A DNA stretch of 64,000 nucleotides from Platanthera guangdongensis (taxonomy: Eukaryota; Streptophyta; Magnoliopsida; Asparagales; Orchidaceae). The translations under genes were made by a program, and so were the position numbers. The stretch is from assembly GCA_039583875.1 (NCBI GenBank), contig CM077151.1, positions 27,914,390 to 27,978,389 of the forward strand, read 5' to 3'. The notes below the pieces were generated by a model. It was not told the DNA's origin. It searched no databases and was given only the letters and a program-made list of their open reading frames with translations. Position 1 is the stretch's first letter, and the number at the start of each line of letters is the position of its first letter. Of the stretch, positions 25,591-39,800 are shown piece after piece.

Positions 25591-28500
25591 GAATTGAGGA
25601 GGATATCAGCGGAGCCAGAAACAGGAACGATGTCGTCATTGGCCACTGTGATACACTTAGGATGCGGAGAATCCAAGTATTGACGTGGCTTCAGCGAGGT
25701 GATATGGTGAGTAGCACCTGAATCCACTATCCAGCGTAGACTAGTGGAGAGACAAGCAATACATTCATTGGAGATGGAGGCAGCGGAGGCAGGCGGGCAA
25801 CTGAGCTTGTCGTGAAATTGTTGGTGCTGAAGGCGGACTTCTTCAAAGTCAGCTCGAGTGGCAGAGGGGCTGTCGGCCGCAACAGACGCAATCAGACGAA
25901 GAGGAAGACCATGTTTGCGGTAGCAGGTCGCCTCAAGTTGTCCATCCTTACTGCAGTAGGAACACTTAGGACATGGTCGGCCACCACAGCCCCTTCCTCG
26001 AAAGCCTGAACGCCCTCCACGGGCAGGAGGAGGGGGAGGTAGTAATGGCGTAGAAGTTTGCTAAAGGAGGGCCGACGAGGGGGGTCCAGTAGTATCAGGA
26101 GGTGGTGATACTTTGAGCAACATGGAGCACACATCAAAGAGTGAAGGGATAGAAGCAGACGAGAGGATCTGAGCCCGAACGATCTGAAGAGGAGGCGGGA
26201 TACAAGCCATCATCATGGCAATACAGACGGCTTCCTTCTGAGCACGCTGTGCACCGAGATCCATAGTAGGGGTTGGTGGCGGATCCAGACTTTAGCCAAT
26301 GTCTTAATCAGAGCAACAAAAGAGGTCAAGTTAGCAGCACCACCAGTGTCAAGAGTGTGAAGATTTGTGATGATGTCATATAGGTGCTGAAGACTGTCCT
26401 TGCCGAAGTATAGGGAATGAAGTTCTTCCCACATCGCCTTGGCCGTCTCGTGATACATGGTCATGCGGTAAGGTTCATTATCAAGGGAGTTGGGGAGCCA
26501 CGTTTGAACACGTCCATCATGACGAAGCCAATCATCGGTGGGTAGAGGCATCGACATTCGGCGGGGGCAGTCCATAAAAAAATAAATATGATATCTAAGG
26601 CTTTAAATAAATTTGAGAATAAACTTTTCATAGTTGAGGGTGGATTAAAAATGTACCAAGCAAAAATAAGGAATCATAAATAGAGGCCCATACAAAAATA
26701 TCTAGAGCCACATTTCTTAACTAAAACTAAGAAATCCTCAAAGTTCGCCACATTCTGCGACTTCAGAAAATGAAACAAATGCTTTGAAATAACATAAGTG
26801 TCTACCTTTGATCAATAACTGAAGCATTAATCTACTAAATAAATTGATGTAGACTATATTGAGCACCAATAAAAATCCTAGGAGTGATTGATGCAATGAC
26901 AAAAAATTGTTGCAGATTAAAATGTTCAATGCTTTAAAGCAAATAGCTAAGAGACCTACTGATTAGAGTTGTTGCAGCTTAGCTTGAAATCAACCAATGA
27001 AATCTTCACAATCTCAACCATTGTTGCGCCTGCATCGAGCGGGTTGCACCCGCATTTGTGCGGGCTGCGCACACCTATGAGCGGGTTGCGCCCGCATATG
27101 AGCAACATATACGTGACCGTAAAAATGAAGCATTAACAATACACATGCTTTTGATTATCTTATCAACATAACATGTAAGAAATATAAAGTCGCTGGTAGA
27201 CTAAGGAAATGCCAAAATTTAAAAATAATGCAAGTGCAATAATATCTTTGGCTAATGGAAGTGAATCGCAGCCCCAAATAAAACTCAGGAAAAAGAAAGA
27301 AATGTTTCAGCACAACTTACCTGCATTACTTGGGAATCTCTAAAAAAGGCTATTTTCAAGTTCTTGTCACCTGCAATATCAGCTTGATTTTAAGGTAATT
27401 TATGTCATTACTCTGAATTCTGGAAATGAGCGGGTTGCACCCGCATAAGAGCAACATATACGTATGAGTACTTAAAATGACCGTAAAAATGAAGCATTAA
27501 CAATACGCATGTTTTTGATTATCTTATCAACAAAACATGTAAGAAATATAAAGTTGCTGGTAGACTAAGGAAATGCCAAAATTTAAAAATAATGCAAGTG
27601 CAATAATATCTTTGGCTAATGGAAGTGAACGCAGCCCCAAATAAAACTCAGGAAAAAGAAAGAAATGTTTCAGCACAACTTACCTGCATTACTTGGGAAT
27701 CTCTAAAAAAAGGCTATTTTCAAGTTCTTGTCACCTGTAATATCAGCTTGATTTTAAGTTAATTTATGTCATTACTCTGAATTCTGGAATTAAAAAGGGA
27801 AAGAACACAACTCAAGAGCAACGGTTCAAAATATTAAATGAAATCTGATGGTTCAGAATATTAAATGAAATCTGATGGTTCAGAATATTAAATGAAATCT
27901 GATGGTTCAGAATATTAAATGAAATCTGATGGTTCAGAATATTAAATGAAATCTGATGGTTCAGAATATTAAAAGAAATCACCAAAACATAAGAAATAAA
28001 GCTATTTGTCACCTGATTTGTTTGCTTATGTAGACAGTAATATAAAATTCATTTCATGAACTTACTATATCACCGGATATGTATTTTCTACTATGAATAA
28101 CATATATGCCATGATAATTTTATTGGAACTATCGTCACTGCATACCCATAATCTTATTGGAACCTCCATCTAGCACTGAGAACAAAATGCTACAACATTA
28201 ATAAAATCAAACAACAAATAAATGTATTGACTTAGGTCCAGTTGGCTACAAAGACAGAGAAATCGGCTCAATGAAAAAAATCTTGCTTTATAACTTATTA
28301 AGGCAAAATATATGCATTGAAGAAGAAAGCTAGTAGTCTATGACTCCGTTTGGGGGGACTTATTTTCACTGGTCAAGCGGCTGCGACCGCATAAACCGGA
28401 CCTTACCTTAATTAAGGTTTGGTTCAATGAAAAAAATCTTGCTTTATAAGTAATTAAGGCAAAATATATGCATTGAAGAAGAAATCTAGTAGTCTATGGC

Positions 28501-30778
28501 TCCGTTTGGGGTGACTTATTTTCACCGGTCAAGCGGTTACGACCGCATAAACCGGACCTTACCTTAATTAAGGTCCGGTTCATGTGATAAGGTCCGGTTC
28601 ATGTGGTCGTAACTGCTTGACCGGTGAAAATAAGTCCCCCCCAAATGGAGACTATATTTATAAAAAGTGTTTATAAGAAAAGTGAGATTCATAATGGTAC
28701 AACTTTATGTAAATTTCTAAATATATATATTTAGAGGGTCCATTCAAAGTTTTGATTAAAAATATGTATTTGGTACACTACGAAAAATGAGATTCAACAT
28801 TAAGATTTATCATCTCCTACCTGATACCATTCTTACCTGAATGCGCCCACTTGAAGAATATCACTATGGATCGATGTGAATGTGGTAAACCTAGACTGAT
28901 TGTGCAAATAACCTGATCGAAGTGGCCACAATTTGCGGAGGTGACACTACTGTCGAGGGTCGCTGTGGGCTTTGAGGTTGAAGATTTAAGAAGATTCCAA
29001 ACAGTAGAGTCTACGGGCTAATTAAAAATAAACATAAATAGACAAAAAAATCAACAGACATAATAGCTAAACACTTGATATAGAACAGTTAAAATGTCAT
29101 TTTTGCACTCTGTCAAGCCACAAATCTTACAATTTCCTCAACACAATTGAAAAATAGGCACTGAGAAAGAAACTGGTTTATCTTTTGTAAATGTCCACCC
29201 AATTGAAGAGTCGTAGACAAAAAAAATCAAGATTGCATTAGGATGTAATTAGTTGTGCCATTAGAAAAAGAAGATGAAGGTTGTAAGTGCGTGAAAATGA
29301 TTTGAGTCAGAACATAGCAAGAAAAGAGATTTGAAAACAACTAAGTATGAACTTAAAACTTAACCAAAAATTGTAGGGTTTACCACTAAAACCTGTAGGT
29401 GCGTGGTTGTAGGCGGAGTAGAAACACATTAGGATTTACCTCTGAAACCTGTAGGTGGAGCAAAAACGCATTAGGGTTTACCTCTGAAAATGCCTGTTGG
29501 CGTCGACGACATTGTGGAAACCTCCCATGCTTGCTCTGTTTTTATACACAGGCGAGAGATCGAAGAGGATAACGATCTCCGATGAAGAGATCTGCTTCAT
29601 GTTGGTGAGGGAGAGACAGATAACTGTTGGGAAAGAGGGGAAAAGTGGGGTAACCTGTTGGCAAAGAATAGGGCTCAACGCTCTGTTTTCTTTCCCGTGG
29701 ATGTTGTCCCGTCGCTGGACGTCGACTGAGGCGAGGGAGGAGACAAGAGTGAAGAGGCACGATGAGCTTTGAAGAGGCACGATGAAGCACAGCAGAATAG
29801 CCTAGGCGAGTTCTGTCGGCGAGACAAAGTTGCATACCTGGAGACGCGGATGATGAGGAGTGGTGAAGCGGCGTGGGGACGGAAGCGGCGCGGGGACGGA
29901 AGCAACGCTCGGGGGACGAAAGCGGCGCGGGGACGGAAGTGCCGCAGAGAAGAGGCACGCGATGCCCTATCAGACTGATTTTATCGGGTTTGAGGGAAGG
30001 GCCAGCGGCTTCTATCGGCGATTGAGAGAGAAAAATACTGATATATTGGAGAGTTTGAAATCCAACAGCTGAAAACTAATGTTTTGATGATCCAACGGTT
30101 GAAAGTAAAAGGTTAGTGTGCTTTAAAGATATGTATATTGTTTTATATAATAAAGAATTAAAGATATATGCATATATCTTTATTATATAATACAATAGAC
30201 ATATCTCAAAGCACACCATGAAACTCATCTGGACTATCCGATCTCCAGGCAATAGTTTCTGGTCATTGGATCTAAACAAGGCGGCCTGCTAATATCCACA
30301 TCTCAGGATTCATCACTGTTCATCCTCCAATAATGCCCGATACCCCTCCCGCCCCCTCACGCACTCAACGCCGGCGGCGGCGGCGGCCTGCCCGGCGCCC
30401 AACGGCGGGTTCGCCGGCCTGCGGTGGCCCTGACCGCTCGCCGCCGGACAACCCCCGGCGGGTTCGCCGGAGGCCGGCGAACCTGCCGGTGGGCGCCGGG
30501 CAGGCCGCCGGCGGCTCCGCCGACGGCGGCGGGGGTGAGTCCGTCAGGGGGCGGGATCGGTTTTTTTTCTTTTTTTATTTAATAATTATTTTAATAATTT
30601 ATATGTTTTTCTGATTAATAAAATTATTAAAATTCTTTTAAATACTTTTATAATTAGGCTTCGCGCACCGGGGGGCGGGCGAAGCCCGCCGGGGGGTGGA
30701 CGAAGCCCGCCGGGGGGTCAAGCGGGCGAAGCCCGCAGCGACGCATCGAGAACGGGTGAAGCCCGTTCGAAGATGCTA

Positions 30779-30813
<35 letters not shown>

Positions 30814-33800
30814 AGGGAGAAAGAGAGAAGAGTCCACTATACAAGGTGTGTGACTAATGTATAAAGAGAAAAAATAAAAGATTAAATGAGCCACAAACAT
30901 GGACCTTTACATGGACTTTTCTAACAAGATAAATACTGTTTTGTATTATATGTCCATTGTGCGGGATCCAACAACAATTCACTACGTATAAACAATCAAG
31001 CACCCTATCTCCTCAATAGACCGCGACACGGTCTTTTCATGATACGATTACGACTCCTCGAACCACATTTATTATTGCACATGCTTTTCTATTTATTTAT
31101 GTTGCCTTGGTAACTTTTTGGTAATAACATTGTATGACCACTCACTTTATATAAGAGAGTGGAAGGGAGTCTTATGACTATCTTTGAATCTTCTACATTT
31201 GGACTCTCATTTGCAAAGGGGCTTCAAGTATGAACCATCCATCCAAAATTACGTGCGAGCATACATCATGAATTGTATCCTTGCTTTTTTTACTTAATGA
31301 AATTTTGGTTTGATAGCTCGTGTTATCAATTGGTCCCACCCGCCTCTTTTCACTTAGGGTTTAATCCAAAGCGCTACTATGCTTTTCTCTCTCGTTGCAA
31401 TGCCAATCTACGACCCTCACACAATCCCAAAAATTCGCGAAATCCTGCTCCCGCTCAACTTCACGCGGATTGAAATAGACCGTGATCCACTCATTTTACA
31501 TACTCTAGCTTCACGTTCGGCTGTCCACCCACACCGTTATCATCCAAAGTCGGTCATGATCATCTCCCCTTGTCGTTGGTCGACTCCATAGTCACTTTAC
31601 ATTCTCCAGCAACTATGATCGTCTTCCAAAGTTTCAGGACTTCCAACATTTATTTTTGCGAGTGTTGTCTGACTCGCCATTTCTTACTACATCACACCTT
31701 CTAGGCTCTGTCGTAGCCTGCCGCTGGCACGATATCCAATGCAGTATCCCCAACCAGCGTCCGGTTCTCCACCCCAGGCTGTGCTCGTATTGTTCACGCC
31801 CATGACCTACTCCATGATAATTAGCATTGACGAGGATGCTTCCCCTTTGGCCTCCACCAATTCCATTCACATGGATCAACTTGAAGCTCGAGTAGAAAAT
31901 CTCGCACTCCTCTTCCACGAGTTTGTGGGCACCCTCGCCCACCGTCAGTTGGCTCCTCCATCCAGCCGAGGACCTTCACTGAGCTTCCCCTCCCCCTCTC
32001 AATATTGAGATCTCGTTGCTCGACATCATTGTTACCCTCGGCTGGATCGTCCACGCCGAACAATTCTTTAACCTTCAATTGACTCCCGGAAACCAGAAAG
32101 TCCCAATAGTGTCTGGGACCTATGCTCTACTAGGTGTGTTGGACGTGCCAGAACCTTCTTGATATCCCCCCAAGAAGAAACTCCATCGATACGACACTCA
32201 TCAAGGAGTCAACACATATGAGTGCATCAGCACCATCCATCAGTCTGACTTCGTCACGGCCTACATTACGAAATTTATTGTGGTCGCTACTCACGTGACA
32301 TGCCTCATCGAATCATTACATAGGATACTTCCTAGCTAGTCTGCAACCCCATATGCATGCCTCCTTCATATCCACCACCCATCCACCTCCCGAGGTTTAG
32401 GAAGGTTCTTTGTCTTGACAAGAAACTCTATGAGGCCCCGCTACAATGCTACCCGCCTCTCCTTGGCTACCTCCAAACTCTGTGTACTACCCCATCAACT
32501 AGATTCTCCACACCTAGTCGGACTTCCGTTGATCAGCCCGCCATCAGTACCTCTGTTGGGAATTGTGCCCTACAATGTTCCTTAGGATTTGAAGGGGCAT
32601 CACCATTCATGCTAAGGAGCATAATGTATTTGATGTGTGCTTTAGTTCATGCATGCAGGTTATCCATGATTGGACAAGTGAAGAAAATGAGTTTTGGTAG
32701 TAAAATCAAATTTCGTCGAGCTCAGCTCGAAGGTCGTCGAGCTCAGCACGCTGGTCGTCGAGCTCAACTCAACATTCAGTGGGATAAGCACAAGAGTTCA
32801 GGTTTCAACTTTCGTCGAGCTCAGTTTGAAGTTCGTCGAGCTCAGCTTACAATTCGTCGAACTCAGCTCAACACTTGTTAAGCTAAAGCCAGAGAATTTG
32901 TCTAAGGCAAAAGCGCTGAGACCGCTGAGAAGAATACGTTGAGACCGCTGAGATAGGTGAGAAGATAGCGTTGAGACCGCTGAGAAGATAGCGTTGAGAC
33001 CGCTAACACAGCAAAGACAAAACTGGTTGGATTTCTCTAAGTGCAGAAGCGTTGAGTGAAGCAGATTCACTCAAGTGCTTCTAAAAAAGCAGGAAGCGCT
33101 GAGACAGTTAAGAGTTAAACAGCTGAGACAAAACCAGCTGGATTTTTTCTAAGTCCAGAAGCGTTGAGTGAAGAAGGTTCACTCAACGCTTCTAATAATA
33201 AGGAAGCGCTGAGACAGTTAAAAGCAAGAAACTTTTGAGACAGCTGTGAAGATACCGCTGAGACAAAAACATGACACAGCTAAGAAGAAGAAAGAGCTGA
33301 GACAAAGACATGTCTCAGCTAATAATGAAAAACCGCTGAGACAAAACCGCTGAAACAAAGCCAGAGAAATTTTTAAGTCCAGAAGCGCTGAGAGCAAAGC
33401 TAATGGCGTTGAGTGTCTTAACATCACTCAACGCTTGATGGAATTCTGCAAAATTTTCTAAGTCCAGATGTTGATGACCACTGCTGACGTCATCAAAGTC
33501 AAAATTGCAGGAAGCCGTTGCGGGAAAGCTGCTGCAGCGCCGAAAGATGTTTTGTACCTTTCTGATGGAGATGACGCTCACCAATCCTTGGTGGACCCAC
33601 ATTCTATTGTGTCGTTGATTCAAATCAATGCATATAAAAAGAAAACTGTAAAGTGATTAGGGTTAACGAATACACGAGGATCAAACGCAAAAAATATAGA
33701 AAGAGAAATTGAAAGAGGCGGCTGAACATTTTCTTCCCATCAAACTTGAAAGCTAAAGTCCAGCCAAGTTAGCCTGAAGGCAAAGAAAGATAGCTCAAGC

Positions 33801-36800
33801 ACTTCAAAGTTCAGCAACTTTGTTCTCATCAGAACAATGTAGCTGATTCATCTCTTCAGCAAATTGGTAGCTGCTTATCTGTGCAGCAGAAAAGTGTGAG
33901 TTGTAGGAGAAGACTGATTTCTTCTACAACAAGTGGGCTGTATTGATATCTGCTCAGTCCAGCAAAGTTGACTCAGAGATACTTCTCTGAGTCAGTTGTT
34001 TTTGTTTTTCTTAAACAATTTGTATTAACTTCCTGTTGGATTCAGTAGATCTGAATCTGTGTGTAGGGCACTTTGTGCCTGAGGTAGGTGATAAATTTGT
34101 CACTGAGGTAGGTGCCCTGTTGGGGCACTGAGGTAGGATCCAAGTGAGGATCTGAGCTGTAGGGCTTAAGTGTCTGAGGTAGGAGAGTGTTGCTCTCTGA
34201 GGTAGGATCCAAGTGTGGATCTGAGGTAGGGCTGTCCTCCCAGCCTGAGTGTGAGGCCTTGTGTCTGAGGTAGGTGACTGGAGAGTCACTGAGCTGTAGG
34301 TGACAAGTTTGTCACTGAGTTGTAGGCCTTGGAGGAGGCTGAGTTGTAGGTACCTGAAAGGGTACTGAGTTGTAGGAGTGTTGCAGCACTCTGAGAGTAG
34401 GGCTGTGTGCCTGAAGCTGTAGGGCTGAAGAGCCTGAGTGTAGGCCTTAGAAATAAGGCTGAGGTAGGTGATCAGTGGATTACTGAGCTGTAGGAGTCCT
34501 GCAGGGCTCTGAGGTAGGAACCCTTGTAGTTCTGAGTTGGATTCTGTGAAGAATCTGTGTGTAAGGCTGAAGGCCTGAGGTGTAAGCTTTGAGAAGCATA
34601 GTGGAGTAGTTTGTGCCGAGTCCAATAAATAAGTTGGATAGGTGGGAGGGAAAGTAGATGTACCCAATTGGGGAACCACTATAAATTCTTGTGTTTGTTG
34701 TGTGCTTGCTTTTCTTTGTTATTGCAGGATTTAAGGACAAACTCTAGCTAGAACAACTTGAAAACAACAAAAAAATAAGAAAAATTCAAAGACCTATTCA
34801 CCCCCTCTCTAAGTGATTAGCTAACCTTGAATTAAATAACTTTCAAGTGGTATCAGAGGCAGATTACTCAAAAAAAGATTTAACACTCTGAGTATACCTA
34901 CAAGGTTAGCTATAAGATAATATTATGGGGTCTGGAATGAACTATAAGGAGATAGGGACCATGAAGTTGCTCATTTGCAGGAAAGAAGGATTTGGCCTTT
35001 GGAAGCAAATGATCAGACTGTTCATGGAAACATCTGACCCTAGGATCTATGTAACAATAGTGGAAGACCCTTTTATCCCCACAAAGGCTTCCACCATAGA
35101 TCCTACTGTGAGAGTGCCTAAGCATATTCAAAAATGGACAGAGATGAAGTGATTCTGTCCACCATGGACAAAAGTGCACAAAATATCATAGCTAGTGTCA
35201 TTGATGACTCAGCCTTCCAAAATCTTGTACACTGCAAAACCTCCAAGGAAATGTGGGACACCCTTGTTGTCTACATGGAAGGCTCCGAGGAAGTTAGAGA
35301 TGATAGAAAGTCCATGCTCAATCAAGAGTACGAGGCCTTCAGGCAAAGCAAGTTTGAAAAAGTTGCTGATTGTTTTGAAAGGTTCTTTATGACAGTCAAT
35401 GAACTAAGAACCTATGGTAGGGTTTTCAACAACTATGAGTTGAATGACAAGTTCCTTATATCTCTCACTAGAGATTGAGACACCAAGATTTGTGTCATTA
35501 GGGAAATGACTAAGCTAGCAGACACTCATCCACCAACACTCTTTGGAAAGCTGCAGTACTATGAAATGCAGCTGACTGCTAGACAAGAAGAGAAGAAGAG
35601 CAGCCAATTCAAGTCCAAGGACAAGTTTGTGACATTCAGGGTAGAAACCCCAAGAAGACGTAAAAGAAAGACTCTTTCACCACCAAGGAAGGAAGCTTAA
35701 TCTAGCTCAGAAGATTCTGAGCCAAGCTCATCAGACAACCACATGTCTGATAAAGATCTAACTGCCTTCTCCAGACAATTTCAGAAGTTTATAAAGAAGA
35801 AGGACTGGAGGAGCAGGCCATCTTCATCCTCTCATCACAGGAAGTCATCCAAGGATGATAGGTATGTCCCTAAAACTAGTAAACAGATTTCTTCTAATGT
35901 CATCTGTTATTGTTGCAGCAAATCTGGGCATGTCATTGCTGATTGTCCAGTCAAAAAAAAGGAAGAAGATGAGAATAAGAAGAAAAAGCATCACCATCAG
36001 CACAAGGGCAAGAAGAAGGAAAAGTCATTTATGCCTAAGAAGGAGAGAAACTGGACAGATTCTCCATCCTCAGATTCTGAAGATAAAGAGGAAGAAGTCT
36101 ATTTAGGGCTGATATATGTTGCTGCAGATCCAGGAGAAGAGGAGGAATATCCTGCTGCCAGGATAGGAATCAGAGCCCCTCTGTCACACTCAGACAGTGA
36201 CAATGAGGAGGATGAAGAAAACTATGGATGTCATGGGTTGATGACAATGCCTGCGGAAGAAAGAAGTTAGGAAGAATCAGAATCAATCAAGGTACAATCT
36301 CTCTCCAATTCTGCATCTTTCTCTGACTATGAATCCAGTCCAGATACTGGTGCATCTTCATCCTGTGATGAAGATTGATATGAATCTGTGACTGATGTCA
36401 ATCAATTGATTGACAAGTTTGAACTACTCCTAATTGCTCTAAAGAAGAGCAGAATATTTGCTAAAAGGCAAGTCAAGAAAATAGAGGTCCTAAAGCCTTA
36501 TAAAACTCTCTATAACAATAAATCTATTGAGTTTTATAAGAAAAGTCATGAGGTGTCTGAACTCAAAAAAAATATTGAGTGTCAGACCATGCTTCTAGAA
36601 GAAAAGAAGAAGCACATTAGATATCTAGAACAAGAGTTCACAGAGAAATTGAGGATTGCGATTAACCCTTCTCAGACACAGGGTCAGCTTCCAAAAGTTG
36701 CAACTTGCCAAGTCCCTGAGAAGGTGGGTATTAACCACATTAATCATCATTTCAAATCTGAATTCCCTGATAAGAGGACGGTGTTTCAGAAGGCGAATTC

Positions 36801-39800
36801 ACCTTCTAAAACTGTCAAGTTTGTGCCACTCCAGAAGGATCAATCAAATGTGTGCTCCACCACTGGGGTGAAGGCACATAATCCAAGAAAGAGTGATACT
36901 ATCCACTCTAGCCACAAAGTTCATGAGAAGTTTTTTAAATTTGGATTCAAATATCCTCTATCTAAGGAAATGAGAGTGTCCACTAGATGACAGACTCAAA
37001 AAATACATCAGGCCCATTTTTGACCAGCTGTATTTAGTTCCTCAGCACCTTCACTCAGGAAGAAGGGGGCAGCATCATACAATGCTCATCCAGCAAAGTC
37101 TGGTGTTGCTCACATCTCTCATGAACATCAATTCTGTGTTGTCCTAAAGAGAAGATACAACATTCATAAATATTGGTGTTGTGGAAAAGTGAGTCACTTT
37201 GCCATTCATTGTTGACATAAACTGAATGTGACTAGTGGACAGAAAGGTGCTCAGCCCAGACAGAGAGTGGGGCAGATGTTTTATGATGCTAAAAAGAACC
37301 TAGGATCCAATTATCATTGGGTGCCTAAGGATAAATGAATTCTGTTTTGCAGGATAGTCCAAGTACCTATCAAATTAAGACTTGGTATTTGGACAATGAG
37401 TGTTCTAGGCAAATGACTGGGACAAGATAGTTGCTTTTGGAACATGCTTCAGAAAAAGCAAGAAATTAAGGTTGAGGCTGTCAAGTTAGTAATCCTCAAA
37501 AGCTAGAGGAAGCAAACCTCAAGGTATGTCTCTCCCTCTTATATAGAGATTAAGTTCGTCATTTGATTAAGTTATGTTAGTTGTGCTCGAGATGAATCTA
37601 ATCTAACACATCAAATAGAAAAACAGTGATTCAATTATTCACACTGTTAATTTTTGTAGGCTTTACAGAAAAAAATTCAAATAACTTATTAGCAAGTTTT
37701 ACGGCAAAACAATGCACAAATTGGGTGCCAATAAAACTGGCCCATTGACATGTTAGGTCTCATTCTATTTAACTTGACAAAATTTTTACTAAGACAAATA
37801 AAATATACAACCAATTGGTAAGGGAAACCACAAATTAAACATGCATGGAACTAATAGAAGAAAAGTTGAGAGATATAGTAAAATCACTAAGTGCCCTGTA
37901 TCATAACAGGATTCGTCGAGCAATCTGTCAAGTCAAAAATGCGTAATTTAATAGTCAAATGAACAAAAAAAATAATTAAATTAATTAAATCTTTTCATTA
38001 AATATATAAAGGCGCCAATAAACGAAAAACCACATCACTCTCCAAAGCCTTAACCCTAACCGTCGAGACCGAAACCTTCTCAGCGTCTTGTCGTACTGTT
38101 TCGATGGCGCCAAATGTCATTAAGGAGGTTCATGATGGATACAACATTGTGAGGGATGGATTCAATCATGTCTCTCCTGAGATTAAAGCTGTATTAAGGA
38201 TGATTGAGGTCGCATGCTTGAAATACACCCTTTTCGAACCCTCCACCATTCTTAGAAAAGCGGTAGTGGAATTCTTCTCAAACATCAAAATGTCCCCTTC
38301 TCAAATCTCTCTTAGGTCTAAGATTGACGATATCAAAATAAAGGTGTTTGAAACCTTAAGAGACTAGGAAAGACCCTTCATATACCCTCCGTCAACCCTA
38401 TCGAGGAAGATGAGCTCGCCGACATAGACAAAGACAATGCTCTCACATGGTGTGGATACAATGAGATCAAATCTGGGTCTCTGAAAAGGAAATTCTTCAA
38501 TCAGAGAGGAAAACTGCTAGCAGACATTGTAGGGAAAGCCCTTATCTGCAAACCTAGATCACATGACACCATCTCCAGGTTCATGTTTGAAGTTATGACC
38601 AGAATTATCCTGAACAGAAAGACCTCATGGTCTTCTCTCATCTATTAGAGAATAGTAGACTGCATATCCTCTCCAAACATAGGCAGAATTATTTTCTTAT
38701 ACCTAGTGAACATATATCCTGACACTTTCACACAGGAACATGGGGTGAAGATTCACTACCTAAAAAAATGGACATAAAGACTTTGGACAGATTCACTAGA
38801 GTCTTACCAATGAGCCAAACTTCAGGAATAAAGAACTCCTCTAAGGATACAATGAAGAAACCTACTGAGAAAGAAAGAACTTCCAGCTCTGAACCAGTGC
38901 TTGGATCATCCTCTCCAGCTGATGCTGGTCTGCAGGTTGACTTATCACTCAGTCAATCCTCTGCAAATATTCAACTCCAGGATGCTGCTGTGCATGTTGA
39001 TAAAATCCATGCCAGCGCAAGGTCAGGACAAGTGTCAAAGAATGTTGCTGAAGAAGAGGTTACTGCAGAAGATGAGGCAGACATGGGTGATACTGATGGT
39101 ATTACAGCAAGTGAAGATATCACTGATGCAGAAGATAACAGGGAGCCTCCTGAGACTTTAGATACTTATCTTAATAGGTCAAGCCCAGAGAAGGATGCTC
39201 AGTCTGAGGGAGAGCATGATCAGATGAAGTTGACAGACTTGGATCAAGTTGTCAATAGAATAGTTGAGTCTGCACACACGACAGGTAAAACTCATTCCCT
39301 CTTAATTAATAATGTTAAAACAGCTTTAGCTAAGGAAATATTTCCTTCTATAAGTGTTGTAGTTGAGAGGGAGCCTTCTCAGATCTCTGCCCAGAATGCT
39401 GCACCTTCTCCTATGAGTCATACTTCATCTACCCCCATCTTCAATGAGAAATTTTTAAAACAAACTAAAGCACTCATGGATGCTCAGACCACAACCCTCA
39501 AAGAGTATGTTGATCAATCAGTTGCCAAACTGAGGGATGAATTGTCAGCTAAAGTAAATGAAACTAAAGAAGAAATATCTCACTTAAACAAACAAGTCAC
39601 CACCTGGTTTGACAAGGCTGGAACTGATGGACTCAAGTTGACCACCCTCATAGAATCTTTGGACACAAGCCAAAATTCACTGCAGCTGACATAGGATATG
39701 TCAAGAATTATGTTAGTACAACTGATGAGATGATTAAGGGTGCAGTAGATCATGTAAATCAGCATGTCACCAATGTTGTCTTTCAATCAGTGAAGGAGGC

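Larger units (their letters stand above)
26590..30779 (+). mobile_element. Non-autonomous Helitron; 3' end certain, 5' end unresolved
   Basis: The 3' end at 30779 has the classic layout: a 7-bp hairpin GAACGGG-tgaag-CCCGTTC (30750-30768), seven bases, then CTAG, then T of the target. No helicase or Rep is encoded. The left border is not proven; A|TC at 26593-26595 is one candidate near where Copia coding stops. The body carries an internal 0.35 kb duplication, a 27-bp tandem repeat, two foldback MITE copies and a GC-rich block at 30330-30550 that may be captured sequence. Confidence 0.55.
22477..30926 (-). mobile_element. Ty1/copia retrotransposon, minus strand, invaded at its 5' LTR by a Helitron
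   Basis: The 3' LTR is 22477-22661 (185 bp, starting TGTAGAGAAAAG and ending CTTTTCTAACA). The matching distal part of the other LTR is 30780-30926. AGATA flanks the outer ends at 22472-22476 and 30927-30931, which ties both pieces to one insertion. The purine tract GCGGGGGAG sits beside the 3' LTR on the minus strand. Coding remains of gag, protease, integrase, reverse transcriptase and RNase H fill 22960-26575. The 5' end of gag and the inner part of the right LTR are missing, at the side where a Helitron lies. Confidence 0.75.

Noticed and set aside
34039..34597. CRISPR-like reading of the hairpin array (constant repeat with variable spacers)
   Set aside because: The constant part is only 9-11 bp and the variable parts are self-complementary; the context is a retrotransposon LTR in a plant genome without cas genes.
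34011..34679. Minus-strand open frame of 222 codons in the left SIRE-like LTR
   Set aside because: It lies over the hairpin array and is broken in the sister LTR; its low-complexity composition follows the repeats. Structure, not coding, explains it.
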